Shown: piece by piece, positions 1-11,152 of the stretch
Layout of the letters: each line of letters opens with the position of its first letter
Numbering within the stretch: position 1 is the stretch's first letter
From: Verrucomicrobiales bacterium
GTDB taxonomy: Bacteria; Verrucomicrobiota; Verrucomicrobiia; Limisphaerales; UBA9464
Direction of reading: 5' to 3'
Length of the DNA stretch: 64,000 nt
NCBI GenBank assembly: GCA_027488845.1
Contig: JAIYBC010000067.1
Span: forward strand, 35,293-99,292
Position numbers and translations under genes: made by a program
Notes under the pieces: generated by a model
Told to the model about the DNA's origin: nothing
What the model saw: only the letters and a program-made list of their open reading frames with translations
Database searches by the model: none

Positions 1-2366
1 TCGAGGCGCTTGGAGACGTAGTTGGCGTTGAGGATCGCCGCGCGGGTGGCCTGGGTGAGGCCCTCGGCTCCCATCATCTGGATGTACATCCACGAGATGA
101 CGCAGATGGACGAACTGCCCCAAGGCGCGGCGCTGACGGCGCCGATGGGGGATTCCCCGCCGAGGTTCACCACGGCGTGGCCGGGCAGGAAGTCGACGAG
201 GTGCTCGGCGACGCAGACCGGTCCGACACCGGGCCCGCCTCCGCCGTGCGGGATGCAGAACGTCTTGTGCAGGTTGAGATGGCAGACGTCGGCGCCGATC
301 GTGCCCGGAGAGGTGAGGCCCACCTGGGCGTTCATGTTCGCTCCGTCCATGTAGACCTGTCCGCCGGCCTCGTGGATCAGCCCGCAGATCTCCTTCACCG
401 TGGTCTCGAACACGCCATGGGTGCTCGGGTAGGTGATCATCAGCGCGGCAAGGTTCGCGGCATGCTGCGCGGTCTTGGCGCGCAGGTCGGCCACGTCGAT
501 GTTGCCGTCCGTGTCGCACGCGACCGGCACCACGCTCATTCCGGCCATCACCGCGGAGGCGGGGTTGGTGCCGTGGGCGCTGGCGGGGATGAGGCAGATG
601 TTGCGGTGGCCTTCACCGCGGCTGAGGTGCCACGCGCGGATGATCAGGAGCCCCGCGTATTCGCCCTGCGAACCGGAGTTCGGCTGGAGCGAGACCCCGG
701 CGAATCCCGTGCACTCCTTCAGCCAGTCTTCGAGTTCCTCGAACATCTGGCGGTAGCCGCGGGTTTGGGAAAGCGGCGCGAACGGATGGATGCGCCCGAT
801 CTCGGGCCAGCTCACGGGGAACATCTCCGCCGAGGCGTTCAGCTTCATCGTGCACGAACCCAGCGGGATCATGCTGTGGCAGAGGGAGAGGTCCTTCGAT
901 TCCAGCCTCCGCAGGTAACGCAGCATCTCGGTCTCGCTGTGGTGGCTGTTGAAGACCGGGTGCGTGAGATACGACGAAGTCCTGACCGGCAGCACAGGAG
1001 ATGCGGGCGAGAGCGCGGCCACGTCGAAGTCGGGAACCGACCCGGCGCGGAGCACGGCGACCAGCGGGGCGAGATCCTCGGCGTCGGTCGTCTCGTCGAG
1101 GGAGACTCCGACGTGGGTGGCGTCGATGCGGCGGAGGTTGATGCGCGCGGCCTCGGCGGCCCGGTGGACCGCGGCCGCATCCGGCACGCGGACGGTGAGG
1201 GTGTCGAAGAAGGCGGCGTTCACCACCTGGAGCCCGGACTTGGCGACCGCCGCGGCGAGGATGCCGGTGAGCGTGTGGACCCGGGAGGCGATGGCCTTGA
1301 GTCCCTGCGGGCCGTGGTAGGCGGCGTACGCCATCGCCATGTTGGCGAGCAGCGCCTGGGCGGTGCAGATGTTCGACGTCGCCTTCTCCCGGCGGATGTG
1401 CTGCTCACGGGTTCCCAGCGAAAGACGGAGTGCCGGACGTCCGCGGGCATCCTTGGACACCCCGACCAGCCTGCCCGGCATGGAACGCTTGAAGGCGTCG
1501 CGGGTCGCGAAGAAGGCCGCGTGCGGGCCGCCGTAGCCGAGCGGAACGCCGAATCGTTGGGCGCTTCCGACGACCACGTCGGCTCCGAACTCCCCGGGGG
1601 GCTTGAGCAGCGTCAGCGCGAGCAGGTCGGCCGCCACCACCACCAGGGCACCGGCGGCGTGGGCTGCCGCGACCAGCGAACCGAGATCCTCCACCGAACC
1701 GCAGCTTGCCGGATATTGAACCAGGACACCGAACACGGACGCGTCGGGCTGGAAGGTTTTCCAGTCGCCGACCACGACCTTGAGCCCGAGCGCCTCGGCG
1801 CGGGTGCGGACGAGGTCGACGTTCTGCGGATGGCAATGGTCCGCGACCAGGAAGGTGTTCCGTTGGGCGTCGGCCTCCTTGGCCCGGCGGCAGAGGGTCA
1901 TGGCCTCGGCGCAGGCGGTGGCCTCGTCGAGGAGCGACGCGTTGGCGATCTCCATCGCGGTGAGGTCGCAGACCAAGGTCTGGAAGTTCAGCAGGCCTTC
2001 GAGGCGTCCCTGGGAGATCTCGGCCTGGTAGGGTGTGTACTGGGTGTACCAACCCGGGTTCTCGAGGATGTTCCGCTGGATCACCGGCGGCGTGACCGTG
2101 TCGTGGTAGCCGGTCCCGATGTACGAGCGGAACACCTGGTTGCGGGAGGCGATCGACCGGAGCCGGGCCAACGCCGCGGTCTCCCCAAGCGGTTCCGGAA
2201 GCTTCATGCCGTCGGCCCGGCGGATCGTGGCCGGAACCGCGCCGTCGACCAGCGCATCCATCGATCCGTACCCACAGGCGCGGGCCATCTCGTCCAACTC
2301 CCCGGGACGGGGTCCGATGTGGCGTAGGGAGAAACGGTCGGGATGCTGAAGGGATCCTTGGCTCAT
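1..2366 (-). CDS. gcvP: Glycine dehydrogenase (decarboxylating), P-protein of the glycine cleavage system; 3' end cut by the window edge
   Basis: P-protein decarboxylates glycine through PLP and passes the aminomethyl group to lipoyl-GcvH. The window holds the first ~788 codons of a family that is usually ~950 residues. The start is an ATG at 2366 (reads [18 protein letters not shown], the usual N-terminal RHIGP region). The two-halved fold is visible: an N-terminal half with [19 protein letters not shown] and a C-terminal half with [14 protein letters not shown]. The PLP lysine sits in [18 protein letters not shown], Lys701 by count, next to the glycine-rich loop, close to its place in E. 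coli GcvP. No other gcv gene is in view; they may lie beyond the left edge. Identification is firm. Only the C-terminus is unseen. Confidence 0.96.
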   Translation of the reverse strand, partial: MSQGSLQHPDRFSLRHIGPRPGELDEMARACGYGSMDALVDGAVPATIRRADGMKLPEPLGETAALARLRSIASRNQVFRSYIGTGYHDTVTPPVIQRNILENPGWYTQYTPYQAEISQGRLEGLLNFQTLVCDLTAMEIANASLLDEATACAEAMTLCRRAKEADAQRNTFLVADHCHPQNVDLVRTRAEALGLKVVVGDWKTFQPDASVFGVLVQYPASCGSVEDLGSLVAAAHAAGALVVVAADLLALTLLKPPGEFGADVVVGSAQRFGVPLGYGGPHAAFFATRDAFKRSMPGRLVGVSKDARGRPALRLSLGTREQHIRREKATSNICTAQALLANMAMAYAAYHGPQGLKAIASRVHTLTGILAAAVAKSGLQVVNAAFFDTLTVRVPDAAAVHRAAEAARINLRRIDATHVGVSLDETTDAEDLAPLVAVLRAGSVPDFDVAALSPASPVLPVRTSSYLTHPVFNSHHSETEMLRYLRRLESKDLSLCHSMIPLGSCTMKLNASAEMFPVSWPEIGRIHPFAPLSQTRGYRQMFEELEDWLKECTGFAGVSLQPNSGSQGEYAGLLIIRAWHLSRGEGHRNICLIPASAHGTNPASAVMAGMSVVPVACDTDGNIDVADLRAKTAQHAANLAALMITYPSTHGVFETTVKEICGLIHEAGGQVYMDGANMNAQVGLTSPGTIGADVCHLNLHKTFCIPHGGGGPGVGPVCVAEHLVDFLPGHAVVNLGGESPIGAVSAAPWGSSSICVISWMYIQMMGAEGLTQATRAAILNANYVSKRL

Positions 2367-2535
2367 GTAGGTCGGGCCCGCTGTCCGCGGGCGCCGGCCA
2401 CCGTAGGAGCAGCCGCCCGGCTGGCAAGCGCCGGATGAATCGGCCGTCAATCCGGCTAATCCTGAGGTTAATCCGGCGACCACGGCGGCTTCCGCGGTTG
2501 GCGTGACGTTCCCCGGCTGGTAAACCGTTTCCATC

Positions 2536-3729
2536 GTGCCGAAGAAAACCGTCCCGCCCCCGCCCTCGAGACTCGTGCGTCCCCTGGTGCAACGGATCCA
2601 CGCCTACGTCCCCGGCGAACAGCCCAAGGTGAAGGGCCTCGTGAAGCTGAACACCAACGAGAACCCCTACCCGCCCTCCCCCAAGGTGCTGAAGGCGGTC
2701 CGGGACGCCGTGGACGGACGCCTGCGGCTCTATCCCGATCCCTCGGCGCTGGCCGTGCGCACCGCGCTGGCCGCGCTGCACGGCTGCTCCCCGGACCAGA
2801 TCATCGTGGGCAACGGCTCGGACGAACTGCTCGCCCTCGCCGTGCGCGCCTTCGCCGAACCGGCCGGCGGCTTCCGCGAGGTCCCGCTCCGGTCCAAGGA
2901 GGCTTCCGGTTCCATGCTGCAACCCATACCGGAATCGGCCAGCCGGGTGCAGTTCCCCACTCCCTGCTATTCGCTCTATCCGGTCCTCGTCGAGACCCAT
3001 GGCGCCACCCCGCACCCGGTCCCCCTGCGCCCGGATTTCGGACTCCCTTCCGTCGCCGAGCTCAAGAAGGGCGGCTTATGGGACTTCCGGGCGGCCCTGA
3101 CCTTCATCACCACGCCCAACGCCCCCAGCGGACGCGGCTACCCGACGGCAGAGCTCGATGCGCTCTGCCAGGCCCAGAAGGGCGTCACCATCCTCGACGA
3201 GGCCTACGTCGACTTCGCCGGCGAGGACGCCCTCGAACTCGCGCTGCGCCATCCGCACGTGCTGGTCTCGCGCACCTTCTCCAAGGCGTACTCCCTCTGC
3301 TTCCAACGCGTCGGCTACTTCGTCGGCCATCCCGACCTCATCGCGGCCCTCCACCGCATCCGCGACAGCTACAACGTCAACGGCCTCGGCCAGGTCGCCG
3401 CCGCCGCCACCCTGAAGGATCTCCCATACTACCGGAGGAATTTCCGGCGCGTCGTCGCCTCGCGGACACGGCTCACCCGCGAACTCGCAGGGCTCGGATG
3501 GAAGGTCCTTCCGTCCTCCACCAACTTCATCCTCGCCGAACCCCCGACCGCTCCCGCCAAGGACTGGCTCGAGGCCCTCCGTGAACGGAAGATCCTCGTC
3601 CGCTGGTTCCGCGGACAGGGCATCGAGAAGTTCCTCCGGATCACCATCGGGAGCGAAAAGGAGATCGACACCTTGCTCCGGGAAGTCCGACGCATCCGGT
3701 TCCACGGCGGCGACGTGAACCGCGGTTGA
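2536..3729 (+). CDS. hisC: Histidinol-phosphate aminotransferase
   Basis: A class I/II PLP aminotransferase that converts imidazole-acetol phosphate and glutamate to histidinol phosphate in histidine synthesis. It is 397 aa with a GTG start. Family marks: [14 protein letters not shown] near the N-terminus, [34 protein letters not shown], and the PLP lysine motif [10 protein letters not shown] followed by RVGYFVG. The late arginine is in FLRITIGS. Most HisC are ~350-370 aa; the excess is an insertion of about 25 residues at ~113-138, between the RAFAEP segment and the [10 protein letters not shown] segment. It could act on another phenyl- or imidazole-type substrate, since HisC-like enzymes overlap in specificity. 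pgsA follows 52 bp downstream on the same strand. Confidence 0.9.
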   Translation: MPKKTVPPPPSRLVRPLVQRIHAYVPGEQPKVKGLVKLNTNENPYPPSPKVLKAVRDAVDGRLRLYPDPSALAVRTALAALHGCSPDQIIVGNGSDELLALAVRAFAEPAGGFREVPLRSKEASGSMLQPIPESASRVQFPTPCYSLYPVLVETHGATPHPVPLRPDFGLPSVAELKKGGLWDFRAALTFITTPNAPSGRGYPTAELDALCQAQKGVTILDEAYVDFAGEDALELALRHPHVLVSRTFSKAYSLCFQRVGYFVGHPDLIAALHRIRDSYNVNGLGQVAAAATLKDLPYYRRNFRRVVASRTRLTRELAGLGWKVLPSSTNFILAEPPTAPAKDWLEALRERKILVRWFRGQGIEKFLRITIGSEKEIDTLLREVRRIRFHGGDVNRG

Positions 3730-3781
3730 TCGCCGGCACCGACAGCAGCTAGCCTCGCCGGATCGCCTTCTGCCACACGGG

Positions 3782-4372
3782 ATGAACCTCCCCAACCAAC
3801 TGACCGTCTCCCGGTTCGTTCTGACCGCCCTCTTCCTGGTGGCGGTCTTCATCCGTTTCCCGGGCTGCGAGACGGTCGCGCTGCTGCTCTTCAGCGTCGC
3901 CGGGATCACCGACTTCCTCGACGGACGCATCGCCCGCCAGCGGAAGCTCATCACCAACTTCGGCATCCTGATGGATCCGTTGGCGGACAAGATCCTCACC
4001 TGCTCCGCCTTCATCGCCTTCGTCGAACTCCAGAGGATCGAAGCCTGGATGGTCGTGGTGGTCGTGGCCCGCGAACTCGCGATCACCGGACTGCGCCTGC
4101 TGGCCGCATCCAAGAACGTCGTCCTCGCCGCCGAACGCTTCGGCAAGCACAAGACCATCTCCCAGATCGTCACCATCATCGTCACCTTGCTCGCCCTCTG
4201 CCGTCCCGAATGGGGCGCTTTCGGGGACCTCGTGCTCGGCTCCCGGATCGGCGGTCGCCCATGGATCGACCTCGCCGCCGAGATCACCCAATGGGCGGCG
4301 GTGGCGCTGACGCTCTACAGCGGTGCCGCGTACCTCTGGCGGAACCGACGTCTCTACCTCGACGAGATGTGA
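3782..4372 (+). CDS. pgsA: CDP-diacylglycerol--glycerol-3-phosphate 3-phosphatidyltransferase
   Basis: A membrane CDP-alcohol phosphatidyltransferase that makes phosphatidylglycerophosphate, the committed step to phosphatidylglycerol and cardiolipin. It is 196 aa, typical for the family. The start ATG reads MNLPNQLTVSRF, a very typical PgsA N-terminus. The catalytic signature DGx2ARx8Gx3Dx3D is complete: TDFLDGRIARQRKL, then TNFGILMDPLADK. Several hydrophobic segments follow, with VVVVVARELAITGLR in the middle. It sits 52 bp after hisC on the same strand and may share its transcript. Confidence 0.94.
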   Translation: MNLPNQLTVSRFVLTALFLVAVFIRFPGCETVALLLFSVAGITDFLDGRIARQRKLITNFGILMDPLADKILTCSAFIAFVELQRIEAWMVVVVVARELAITGLRLLAASKNVVLAAERFGKHKTISQIVTIIVTLLALCRPEWGAFGDLVLGSRIGGRPWIDLAAEITQWAAVALTLYSGAAYLWRNRRLYLDEM

Positions 4373-4559
4373 ATCCGGCGGCTTCCCGGTGAAACGAGTC
4401 GGCCCTCGCTGGAATGGTCTGAAACCAATCCGGATCCACCGGGGTGCTGGAACCGGCCCGGGAGCGATCGGAGTCCGGGAAGGATGAGCTGGCCGCCGTG
4501 CCTCCCCATCGCCGCCTTGCTCCCGGGCTTCTTCGACGGTATCGCTGGCCGCGACTGTG

Positions 4560-5165
4560 ATGAGCGCTCCCAACCCAGACTCCACGGCCACGGCGGCCAT
4601 CCTCGCGATCGAACGTCCCGCCAGGAAGCTCCTCACCTACTACTCCCTCTCCTGCGCCCTGCTCCTGCCGATCCCCCCGGCGGCGCTGATCCTCTGGCTG
4701 GTCCACTACTTCCGGTACAACACCCTCCGCTACCGCTTCGACTCCGAGGGTGTTTCGATGCGCTGGGGAATCCTGTTCCGACGGGAGATCCTCCTGAGCT
4801 ACTCCCGCATCCAGGACATCCACCTCGTCTCCAACTTCGTCGAGCGCCACCTCGGCCTGGCGCGCATCCAGATCCAGACCGCCAGCGGCAGCGCGACGCC
4901 CGAGATGACCATCGAGGGACTGCACGAGTTCGAGGCGGTGCGGGACTTCCTCTACTCGCGGATGCGTGGGACCCGCGTTTCGGCCGCCGATGCCGACCGT
5001 GGACCCGAGACCGTCCTGCCGCCGATCCCGCCTTCCGCAGCGCCGACGGGCGTCGCCCCCGTCTCGACGGCCTCCCACTCCTCCGACCTCGGCCCGGTGC
5101 TCCGTGAGATCGCCGCCGAGGTCCGCGAGATCCGTCGCCACCTCGAATCCAAGGATGCCCGATGA
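4560..5165 (+). CDS. PH domain-containing membrane protein (bPH2, YdbS-like)
   Basis: A 201-aa protein with a hydrophobic hairpin at ~25-50 (SCALLLPIPPAALILWLVHY) followed by a bacterial PH-like domain. The domain carries LRYRFDSEGVSMRWGILFRRE and the diagnostic SRIQDIHLVSNFVERHLGLA stretch of the DUF304/bPH2 family. A proline-rich linker and a short C-terminal helix (LREIAAEVREIRRHL) end it. A GTG lies directly before the chosen ATG, so the start could be one codon earlier. The stop overlaps the next start (ATGA), so the two PH-domain genes are translationally coupled. In Bacillus, YdbS and YdbT are similarly paired; the biochemical role is unknown. Confidence 0.82.
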   Translation: MSAPNPDSTATAAILAIERPARKLLTYYSLSCALLLPIPPAALILWLVHYFRYNTLRYRFDSEGVSMRWGILFRREILLSYSRIQDIHLVSNFVERHLGLARIQIQTASGSATPEMTIEGLHEFEAVRDFLYSRMRGTRVSAADADRGPETVLPPIPPSAAPTGVAPVSTASHSSDLGPVLREIAAEVREIRRHLESKDAR

Positions 5166-5995
5166 ACGCGCTGCTCGTCCGCATTCGTGTCTGGATCCTC
5201 GAGGTGCTCAGGGTTCCAAGCGAACCCCAGGCGCCCGCCGGATCCCCGGGTTCGCTTCGGGTGTTCCGTGCCGGCACCAGCTATTCCCGGATCCTCTTCT
5301 GGGGGTGGGTCGGCAAGCAGTTCCTGCTGATCCTGCCCTTCGTGTTCTGGATCGGCCTCGGTGTGCGGTTCCTTCCCGAGGAGATGACCATCGGAAGCCG
5401 TCGGAAGGGCAATCTCCGCAAGGTCAGCACCGCCCAATTCCGCGAATGGCTGCTGATGTTCGAGGTGCCCTTCATCGCACTGGGACTGCTCCAGATGCCG
5501 TTCACCTACGTGCTCATGCGACTGAGGTACGAACAGCACTGGTACATGGTCACCGACCGCAGCCTGCGAATCCGCGAGGGCATCACCACGGTCCGCGAAA
5601 CCACCCTCGGTTTCGCCAACATCCAGAACATCGCCGTCAACCAGAACCCGTTCCAACGCCTGTTCGGTCTCTCCAACGTGGAGGTGAAGAGCGCCGGCGG
5701 CGGCGCGGTCGGACACCACGCCCAAGGTCAGGCCGTCGAATCGTGGCACACGGCGGTGTTCCGCAACGTGGACAATCCGGAGGAGATCCGCGACCTGATC
5801 CTCAGCCACCAACGCGCCTTGAAGGAGACCGGTCTCGGGGATCCCGAGGAATCCCGTCAAGCCGCCCCTCGCCCCCACCAGACGACCGGCGTCCGCCCCA
5901 TCACGGGAAGCCCCGACGATCTCGACGCCGCTCGGGAACTGCTCGCCGAGGTCCGCCGGTTGCGCGCCACCACCACCGGCACCGACCGGGCCTGA
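5162..5995 (+). CDS. PH domain-containing membrane protein (bPH2, DUF304 family)
   Basis: A 277-aa partner of the preceding PH protein, overlapping it by 4 bp. Two transmembrane stretches are visible (KQFLLILPFVFWIGLGVRF near residue 50 and a second around 105-125). They are followed by the bPH2 core WYMVTDRSLRIREGITTVRE and GFANIQNIAVNQNPFQRLFGLSN, in which Q-N-I-x-V-x-Q is typical. The tail ends with LLAEVRRLRAT, resembling the amphipathic tail of the upstream protein. The two probably form a membrane complex; this is inference from the coupling and the shared architecture. The function of the family is not established. Confidence 0.8.
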   Translation: MNALLVRIRVWILEVLRVPSEPQAPAGSPGSLRVFRAGTSYSRILFWGWVGKQFLLILPFVFWIGLGVRFLPEEMTIGSRRKGNLRKVSTAQFREWLLMFEVPFIALGLLQMPFTYVLMRLRYEQHWYMVTDRSLRIREGITTVRETTLGFANIQNIAVNQNPFQRLFGLSNVEVKSAGGGAVGHHAQGQAVESWHTAVFRNVDNPEEIRDLILSHQRALKETGLGDPEESRQAAPRPHQTTGVRPITGSPDDLDAARELLAEVRRLRATTTGTDRA

Positions 5996-6044
5996 CAAGG
6001 CGGACACGGCACCAGTCCCCGGGGATCCGGTCGCACTCCGGAGA

Positions 6045-6070
6045 CCACGGATTCATGGGATAATCCGTGG
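6045..6070. terminator. Hairpin between convergent genes
   Basis: A perfect 9-bp inverted repeat (CCACGGATT / AATCCGTGG) with an 8-nt loop lies between the end of the second PH gene and the end of acs, which converge. There is no T-tract, so it is only a possible bidirectional terminator or RNA 3'-end stabiliser. Confidence 0.45.
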
Positions 6071-6087
6071 ATTCCGTGTCTCCCGCG

Positions 6088-8091
6088 TCACTCCTCGCCG
6101 CTGGCGAGCTTCGCGATGACGCTGAGGTCCTCCAAGGTGGTGGTGTCGCCCTTGATCTCCATCCCGCTGGCGATCTGCTTGAGCAGCCGGCGCATGATCT
6201 TTCCGGATCGGGTCTTGGGCAGCGCCTCGGCGAAGCGGACCTCGTCGGGCTTGGCCACGGGACCGATCTCCTTGCCGATGTGGTTCCGCAGCTCGTTCTT
6301 CAGTTCCGGCGACGCCTTCTGTCCGGTCTTGAGGGTGACGAAGCAGACCAGCGCCTGGCCCTTCAGCTCGTCCGGGCGACCGACGACCGCCGCCTCGGCG
6401 ACCGACGGATGGCTCACCAGGGCGCTCTCGACCTCCGCCGTGCCGATGCGGTGGCCGGCCACGTTCAGGACGTCGTCGATGCGGCCCACGATCCAGAAGT
6501 ATCCGTCCTTGTCTTGACGGCAGCCGTCGCCGGTGAAGTAGCTGCCCTTGACCTCGCTCCAGTAGGTCTGCTTGTAGCGTTCCGTGTCGCCCCAGATGCC
6601 GCGGAGCATCGAGGGCCACGGCTTGCGGATCACCAGCTTGCCGCCGGAGTTCTTCGGCACCGGCCGGCCCTGGTCGTCGACCACCTCGGGAAGGATGCCG
6701 AAGAACGGGAGCGTCGCCGTCCCGGGCTTCAACGGCGTGGCGCCCGGCAGCGGCGTGATGAGGATGCTGCCGGTCTCGGTCTGCCACCAGGTGTCCACGA
6801 TCGGACAACGCCCGCCGCCGACGACCTTGTGGTACCACATCCACGCCTCGGGATTGATGGGTTCGCCGACGCTGCCGAGCAGGCGGAGCGAGGAGAGGTC
6901 GTGCTTCGCGGGCCATTCGTCGCCCCACTTCATGAAGGCGCGGATCGCGGTCGGCGCGGTGTAGAGGATGCTCACGCCATACTTCTGGATGATGCGCCAG
7001 AAGCGGTCCGGCTCGGGCCAGTTCGGGGCGCCCTCGTACATGACGGCCGTGGCGCCGCAGGCGAGCGGCCCGTACACGATGTAGCTGTGGCCGGTCACCC
7101 AGCCGACGTCGGCGGTGCACCAGTAGACATCCTCCTCGCGCAGGTCGAAGACGTACTTGGAGGTCATCTTCGCGCCGAGCAGGTAGCCGGCGGTCGAGTG
7201 GAGGATGCCCTTGGGCTTACCGGTGGAACCGGAGGTGTAGAGGATGAACAGCGGCGCCTCGGAATCCATCTTCTCGGCGACGCAGCGGTCGGAGACGTAG
7301 TCCAGCTCGCGGTGCCACCACACGTCGCGGCCCTCGGCCATGTGGACCTCGTTGCCGCAGCGGCGGACGACGACGACCTTCTCGATCGAGGCGGCGATGG
7401 CCTTGCCCGCGGCGTCCTGGATGCGGAGCGCCTCGTCGACGTTCTTCTTGAGCGGGACCACGGCGCCCCGGCGATAGCCGCCGTCGGCGGTGATCACCAT
7501 CTTGGCGCCGGAATCCTGGATGCGGTCGGCCACCGACTGCGCGCTGAAGCCGCCGAAGACCACGCTGTGGACCGCGCCGATGCGGGTGCAGGCCAGCATG
7601 GCGATGGCGGCCTCGGGGATCATCGGCAGGTAGATGATGACCCGGTCGCCCCTCCCGACGCCGTTCCGCTTGAGCACGTTGGCGAACCGGCAGACCTCGC
7701 GGTGGAGCTGCTTGTACGTGAGGACGCGTTCCTCGCCGGGCTTGCCGTCGGTGGCAGGCTCGCCTTCCCAGATGAGGGCCGCCTTGTTGGCCTGGGCGGT
7801 TCCGAGCCACTGGTCGAGGCAGTTGGCGGAGACGTTGAGCTTGCCGCCGAGGAACCACTTGGCGAAGGGCTCCTTCCACTGGAGCACCTTGTTGAACGGC
7901 TTCTGCCAGACCAGTTCCGCCTCCGCCTGCTTCTTCCAGAAGCGCTCGGGATTGCGGACCGACTCGGTCCACATCCGCTTGTACTGGGCCATGGAACGGA
8001 TCCGGGCCTTGGAGGCGAACTCCTTGGAAGGCTTGAAGACGCGGGACTCCTGGGAGAAGGACGTGATGTTCGCGGCAGGTGCGTTGCTCAT
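6088..8091 (-). CDS. acs: Acetyl-CoA synthetase (AMP-forming)
   Basis: Activates acetate to acetyl-CoA through acetyl-AMP. It is 667 aa from an ATG at 8091 ([19 protein letters not shown]); an earlier in-frame start at 8124 would add 11 residues that look untypical. Family marks: [17 protein letters not shown]; the P-loop-like adenylate motif [22 protein letters not shown]; and [29 protein letters not shown] in two parts. The C-terminal lysine motif TRSGKIMRR is the site where lysine acetylation inactivates the enzyme in other bacteria. It is monocistronic: a strong terminator separates it from the upstream oxidoreductase gene. Confidence 0.95.
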   Translation of the reverse strand: MSNAPAANITSFSQESRVFKPSKEFASKARIRSMAQYKRMWTESVRNPERFWKKQAEAELVWQKPFNKVLQWKEPFAKWFLGGKLNVSANCLDQWLGTAQANKAALIWEGEPATDGKPGEERVLTYKQLHREVCRFANVLKRNGVGRGDRVIIYLPMIPEAAIAMLACTRIGAVHSVVFGGFSAQSVADRIQDSGAKMVITADGGYRRGAVVPLKKNVDEALRIQDAAGKAIAASIEKVVVVRRCGNEVHMAEGRDVWWHRELDYVSDRCVAEKMDSEAPLFILYTSGSTGKPKGILHSTAGYLLGAKMTSKYVFDLREEDVYWCTADVGWVTGHSYIVYGPLACGATAVMYEGAPNWPEPDRFWRIIQKYGVSILYTAPTAIRAFMKWGDEWPAKHDLSSLRLLGSVGEPINPEAWMWYHKVVGGGRCPIVDTWWQTETGSILITPLPGATPLKPGTATLPFFGILPEVVDDQGRPVPKNSGGKLVIRKPWPSMLRGIWGDTERYKQTYWSEVKGSYFTGDGCRQDKDGYFWIVGRIDDVLNVAGHRIGTAEVESALVSHPSVAEAAVVGRPDELKGQALVCFVTLKTGQKASPELKNELRNHIGKEIGPVAKPDEVRFAEALPKTRSGKIMRRLLKQIASGMEIKGDTTTLEDLSVIAKLASGEE

Positions 8092-8160
8092 GAAAGGAAG
8101 ACGCGGAGTCTGGAAAGCGCGCACCGCGGAGTCAATGCGCCCACCCGCCCAAAGCGGAAA

Positions 8161-8192
8161 AAGGGCCGCATCCGTCGCCGGATGCGGCCCTT
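8161..8192 (-). terminator. Rho-independent terminator of the Gfo/Idh/MocA gene
   Basis: A perfect 14-bp stem (AAGGGCCGCATCCG / CGGATGCGGCCCTT) with a 4-nt loop. Read on the minus strand it runs into TTTTTCC. It lies just after the stop of the oxidoreductase gene and 70 bp before the acs start. Confidence 0.85.
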
Positions 8193-8220
8193 CGATCGCG
8201 GCTGAAACCGAGGTCCGCCC

Positions 8221-9663
<1,443 letters not shown>

Positions 9664-9803
9664 GGTGTGACAAGGTGGAACCCCGTCCTTATCGCCCCGT
9701 CCGAGCCCGCGTTTCAACCGGATTCCCGGAAGGAGGGGCGAAAAGCGAAATTGGTCGCACTTTCGGTTTGGGATTCGGACCCGCTGCACGTAAAGGCACT
9801 CGC

Positions 9804-10907
9804 GTGCCTCGCTCCCGTCGCGCCGGACCGACCTCACTCCTCCTGGGCGCCCTGATCCTCCTGCTCGCCTCCGGTTGCGCCGGCTCGCGACCCGCCATCG
9901 CCGTCACCCGCATCCCAGGCGACCCGCCGCCGGCCTCCTCGTTCCCGATCACCGTCGATCCCCCCACGACCCCAACTCCCGCGGCCCTCCCGCCACCGGT
10001 CCCGATCCCGGCTCCCGAAGACGCCCCGCCTTTCCCCGTCGCGACCACCCCGGCGGCCACCAACGTCTTTCCGCCGGCTCCGCCCACGGCGCCACCCACG
10101 AACTGGGTGCGCCTTGATTCCTGGACTGCCAGGCATCCGGGAGTCCGCCCCGAGATCCGGGCCGGCTCCAAGCTGCTGCGTGTCGGTGGCGTCACCACCG
10201 TGCTCGCCTTCGAACCGTTGCCCACTTCGGGCTCCGCCCTCCTGCACCCGCTCGACGTCGCCAAGAACCTCGATCCGCTGACCGATCCCGCGCCGCCGTG
10301 GCGCCGCAAGTCGATCGTGCTCGACCCAGGCCACGGCGGGATCAACGCCGGCACACGCATCATCACCGGCAACCGGTTCGAGAAGGAATTCACCCTCGAT
10401 TGGGCCCGTCGCCTCAAGCCGCTGCTCGAGGCCAAGGGTTGGTCCGTCACCCTCACCCGGACCAACGACGTCGACCTCTCCCTGCCCGACCGCGTCCGGA
10501 TCGCCGAAGCCAGCGGCGCCGAACTGTTCGTGAGCCTCCACTTCAATTCCGCCTTCCCCAGCCAGACCGCGGAAGGCCTCGAGACCTACTGCCTCACTCC
10601 GACCGGAATGCCGTCCACGATCACCCGGCAATACGCCGACGACCCGTCCTCGCGGCATCCCAACAACCGCTTCGACGCCGAGAACGTCCGCCTCGCCTGG
10701 CGGATCCACCGCAGCCTCCTGGGTTCGGTCGCCATGAAGGACCGGGGAATCCGTCGCGCCCGATTCATGGACGTCCTCCGCGGCCAGGGCCGGCCCGCCG
10801 TGTTGGTGGAAGGCGGCTACCTCTCCAATCCCGAGGAAGCCCGCCGGATCGCCACCCCGGAGTACCGTCAACGCCTCGCCGTCGGTGTGGCGAAGGCCTT
10901 CGATTGA
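9804..10907 (+). CDS. N-acetylmuramoyl-L-alanine amidase, lipoprotein (Amidase_3)
   Basis: A zinc amidase that cleaves the bond between muramic acid and the stem peptide. I chose the GTG at 9804: it has an AAAGG ribosome site upstream and begins a lipoprotein signal (SRRAGPTSLLLGALILLLASGC), whereas earlier starts would run into the divergent gene. A long proline-rich spacer (~35-110) leads to the Amidase_3 domain (~165-365). Zinc-ligand regions are visible: VLDPGHGGINAG (His), FEKEFTLDWARRL (Glu), ELFVSLHFNSAF (His), and the catalytic glutamate loop AVLVEGGYLSN. At 367 aa it is a normal size for an anchored cell-wall amidase. Confidence 0.9.
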   Translation: MPRSRRAGPTSLLLGALILLLASGCAGSRPAIAVTRIPGDPPPASSFPITVDPPTTPTPAALPPPVPIPAPEDAPPFPVATTPAATNVFPPAPPTAPPTNWVRLDSWTARHPGVRPEIRAGSKLLRVGGVTTVLAFEPLPTSGSALLHPLDVAKNLDPLTDPAPPWRRKSIVLDPGHGGINAGTRIITGNRFEKEFTLDWARRLKPLLEAKGWSVTLTRTNDVDLSLPDRVRIAEASGAELFVSLHFNSAFPSQTAEGLETYCLTPTGMPSTITRQYADDPSSRHPNNRFDAENVRLAWRIHRSLLGSVAMKDRGIRRARFMDVLRGQGRPAVLVEGGYLSNPEEARRIATPEYRQRLAVGVAKAFD

Positions 10908-11034
10908 CACCACTCGCCCGCCCCGTCGCCCGTCTCGGGAACACGTTCCGGGTGGGCTCATCCGAATCGCATCCTCCTGTTCACAAGGCAGTTGCAGATC
11001 CGGAAACCGTCCCCGACGTCCATTCGGATTTTTT

Positions 11035-11065
11035 TTGAACGATTCCGCGGGGAACGGTCTATAGT
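11035..11065 (+). promoter_or_regulatory. Candidate sigma-70 promoter of the Gld-like ABC operon
   Basis: TTGAAC and TATAGT are separated by 19 bp in the 245-bp gap between the amidase and the ABC ATPase gene, and a run of eight Ts precedes the -35. The spacer is 2 bp longer than ideal. It would leave a leader of about 80 nt. Confidence 0.4.
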
Positions 11066-11152
11066 CGCAGACCTCGGCGGAATCATCGTGAAGAACTGCA
11101 TTCCGTCGCGGAACGCCGCCGGAAGGCGGCCGATCAACCCACGAATCCGTCA

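Noticed and set aside
177..2327. Long plus-strand open frame opposite gcvP
   Set aside because: Shadow of the GC-rich gcvP coding strand; its protein is Arg/Gly/Val-rich without any motif, while the minus strand is a clear P-protein.
6067..8205. 712-codon plus-strand frame opposite acs
   Set aside because: Antisense shadow of acs; composition-driven lack of stops and no family resemblance.
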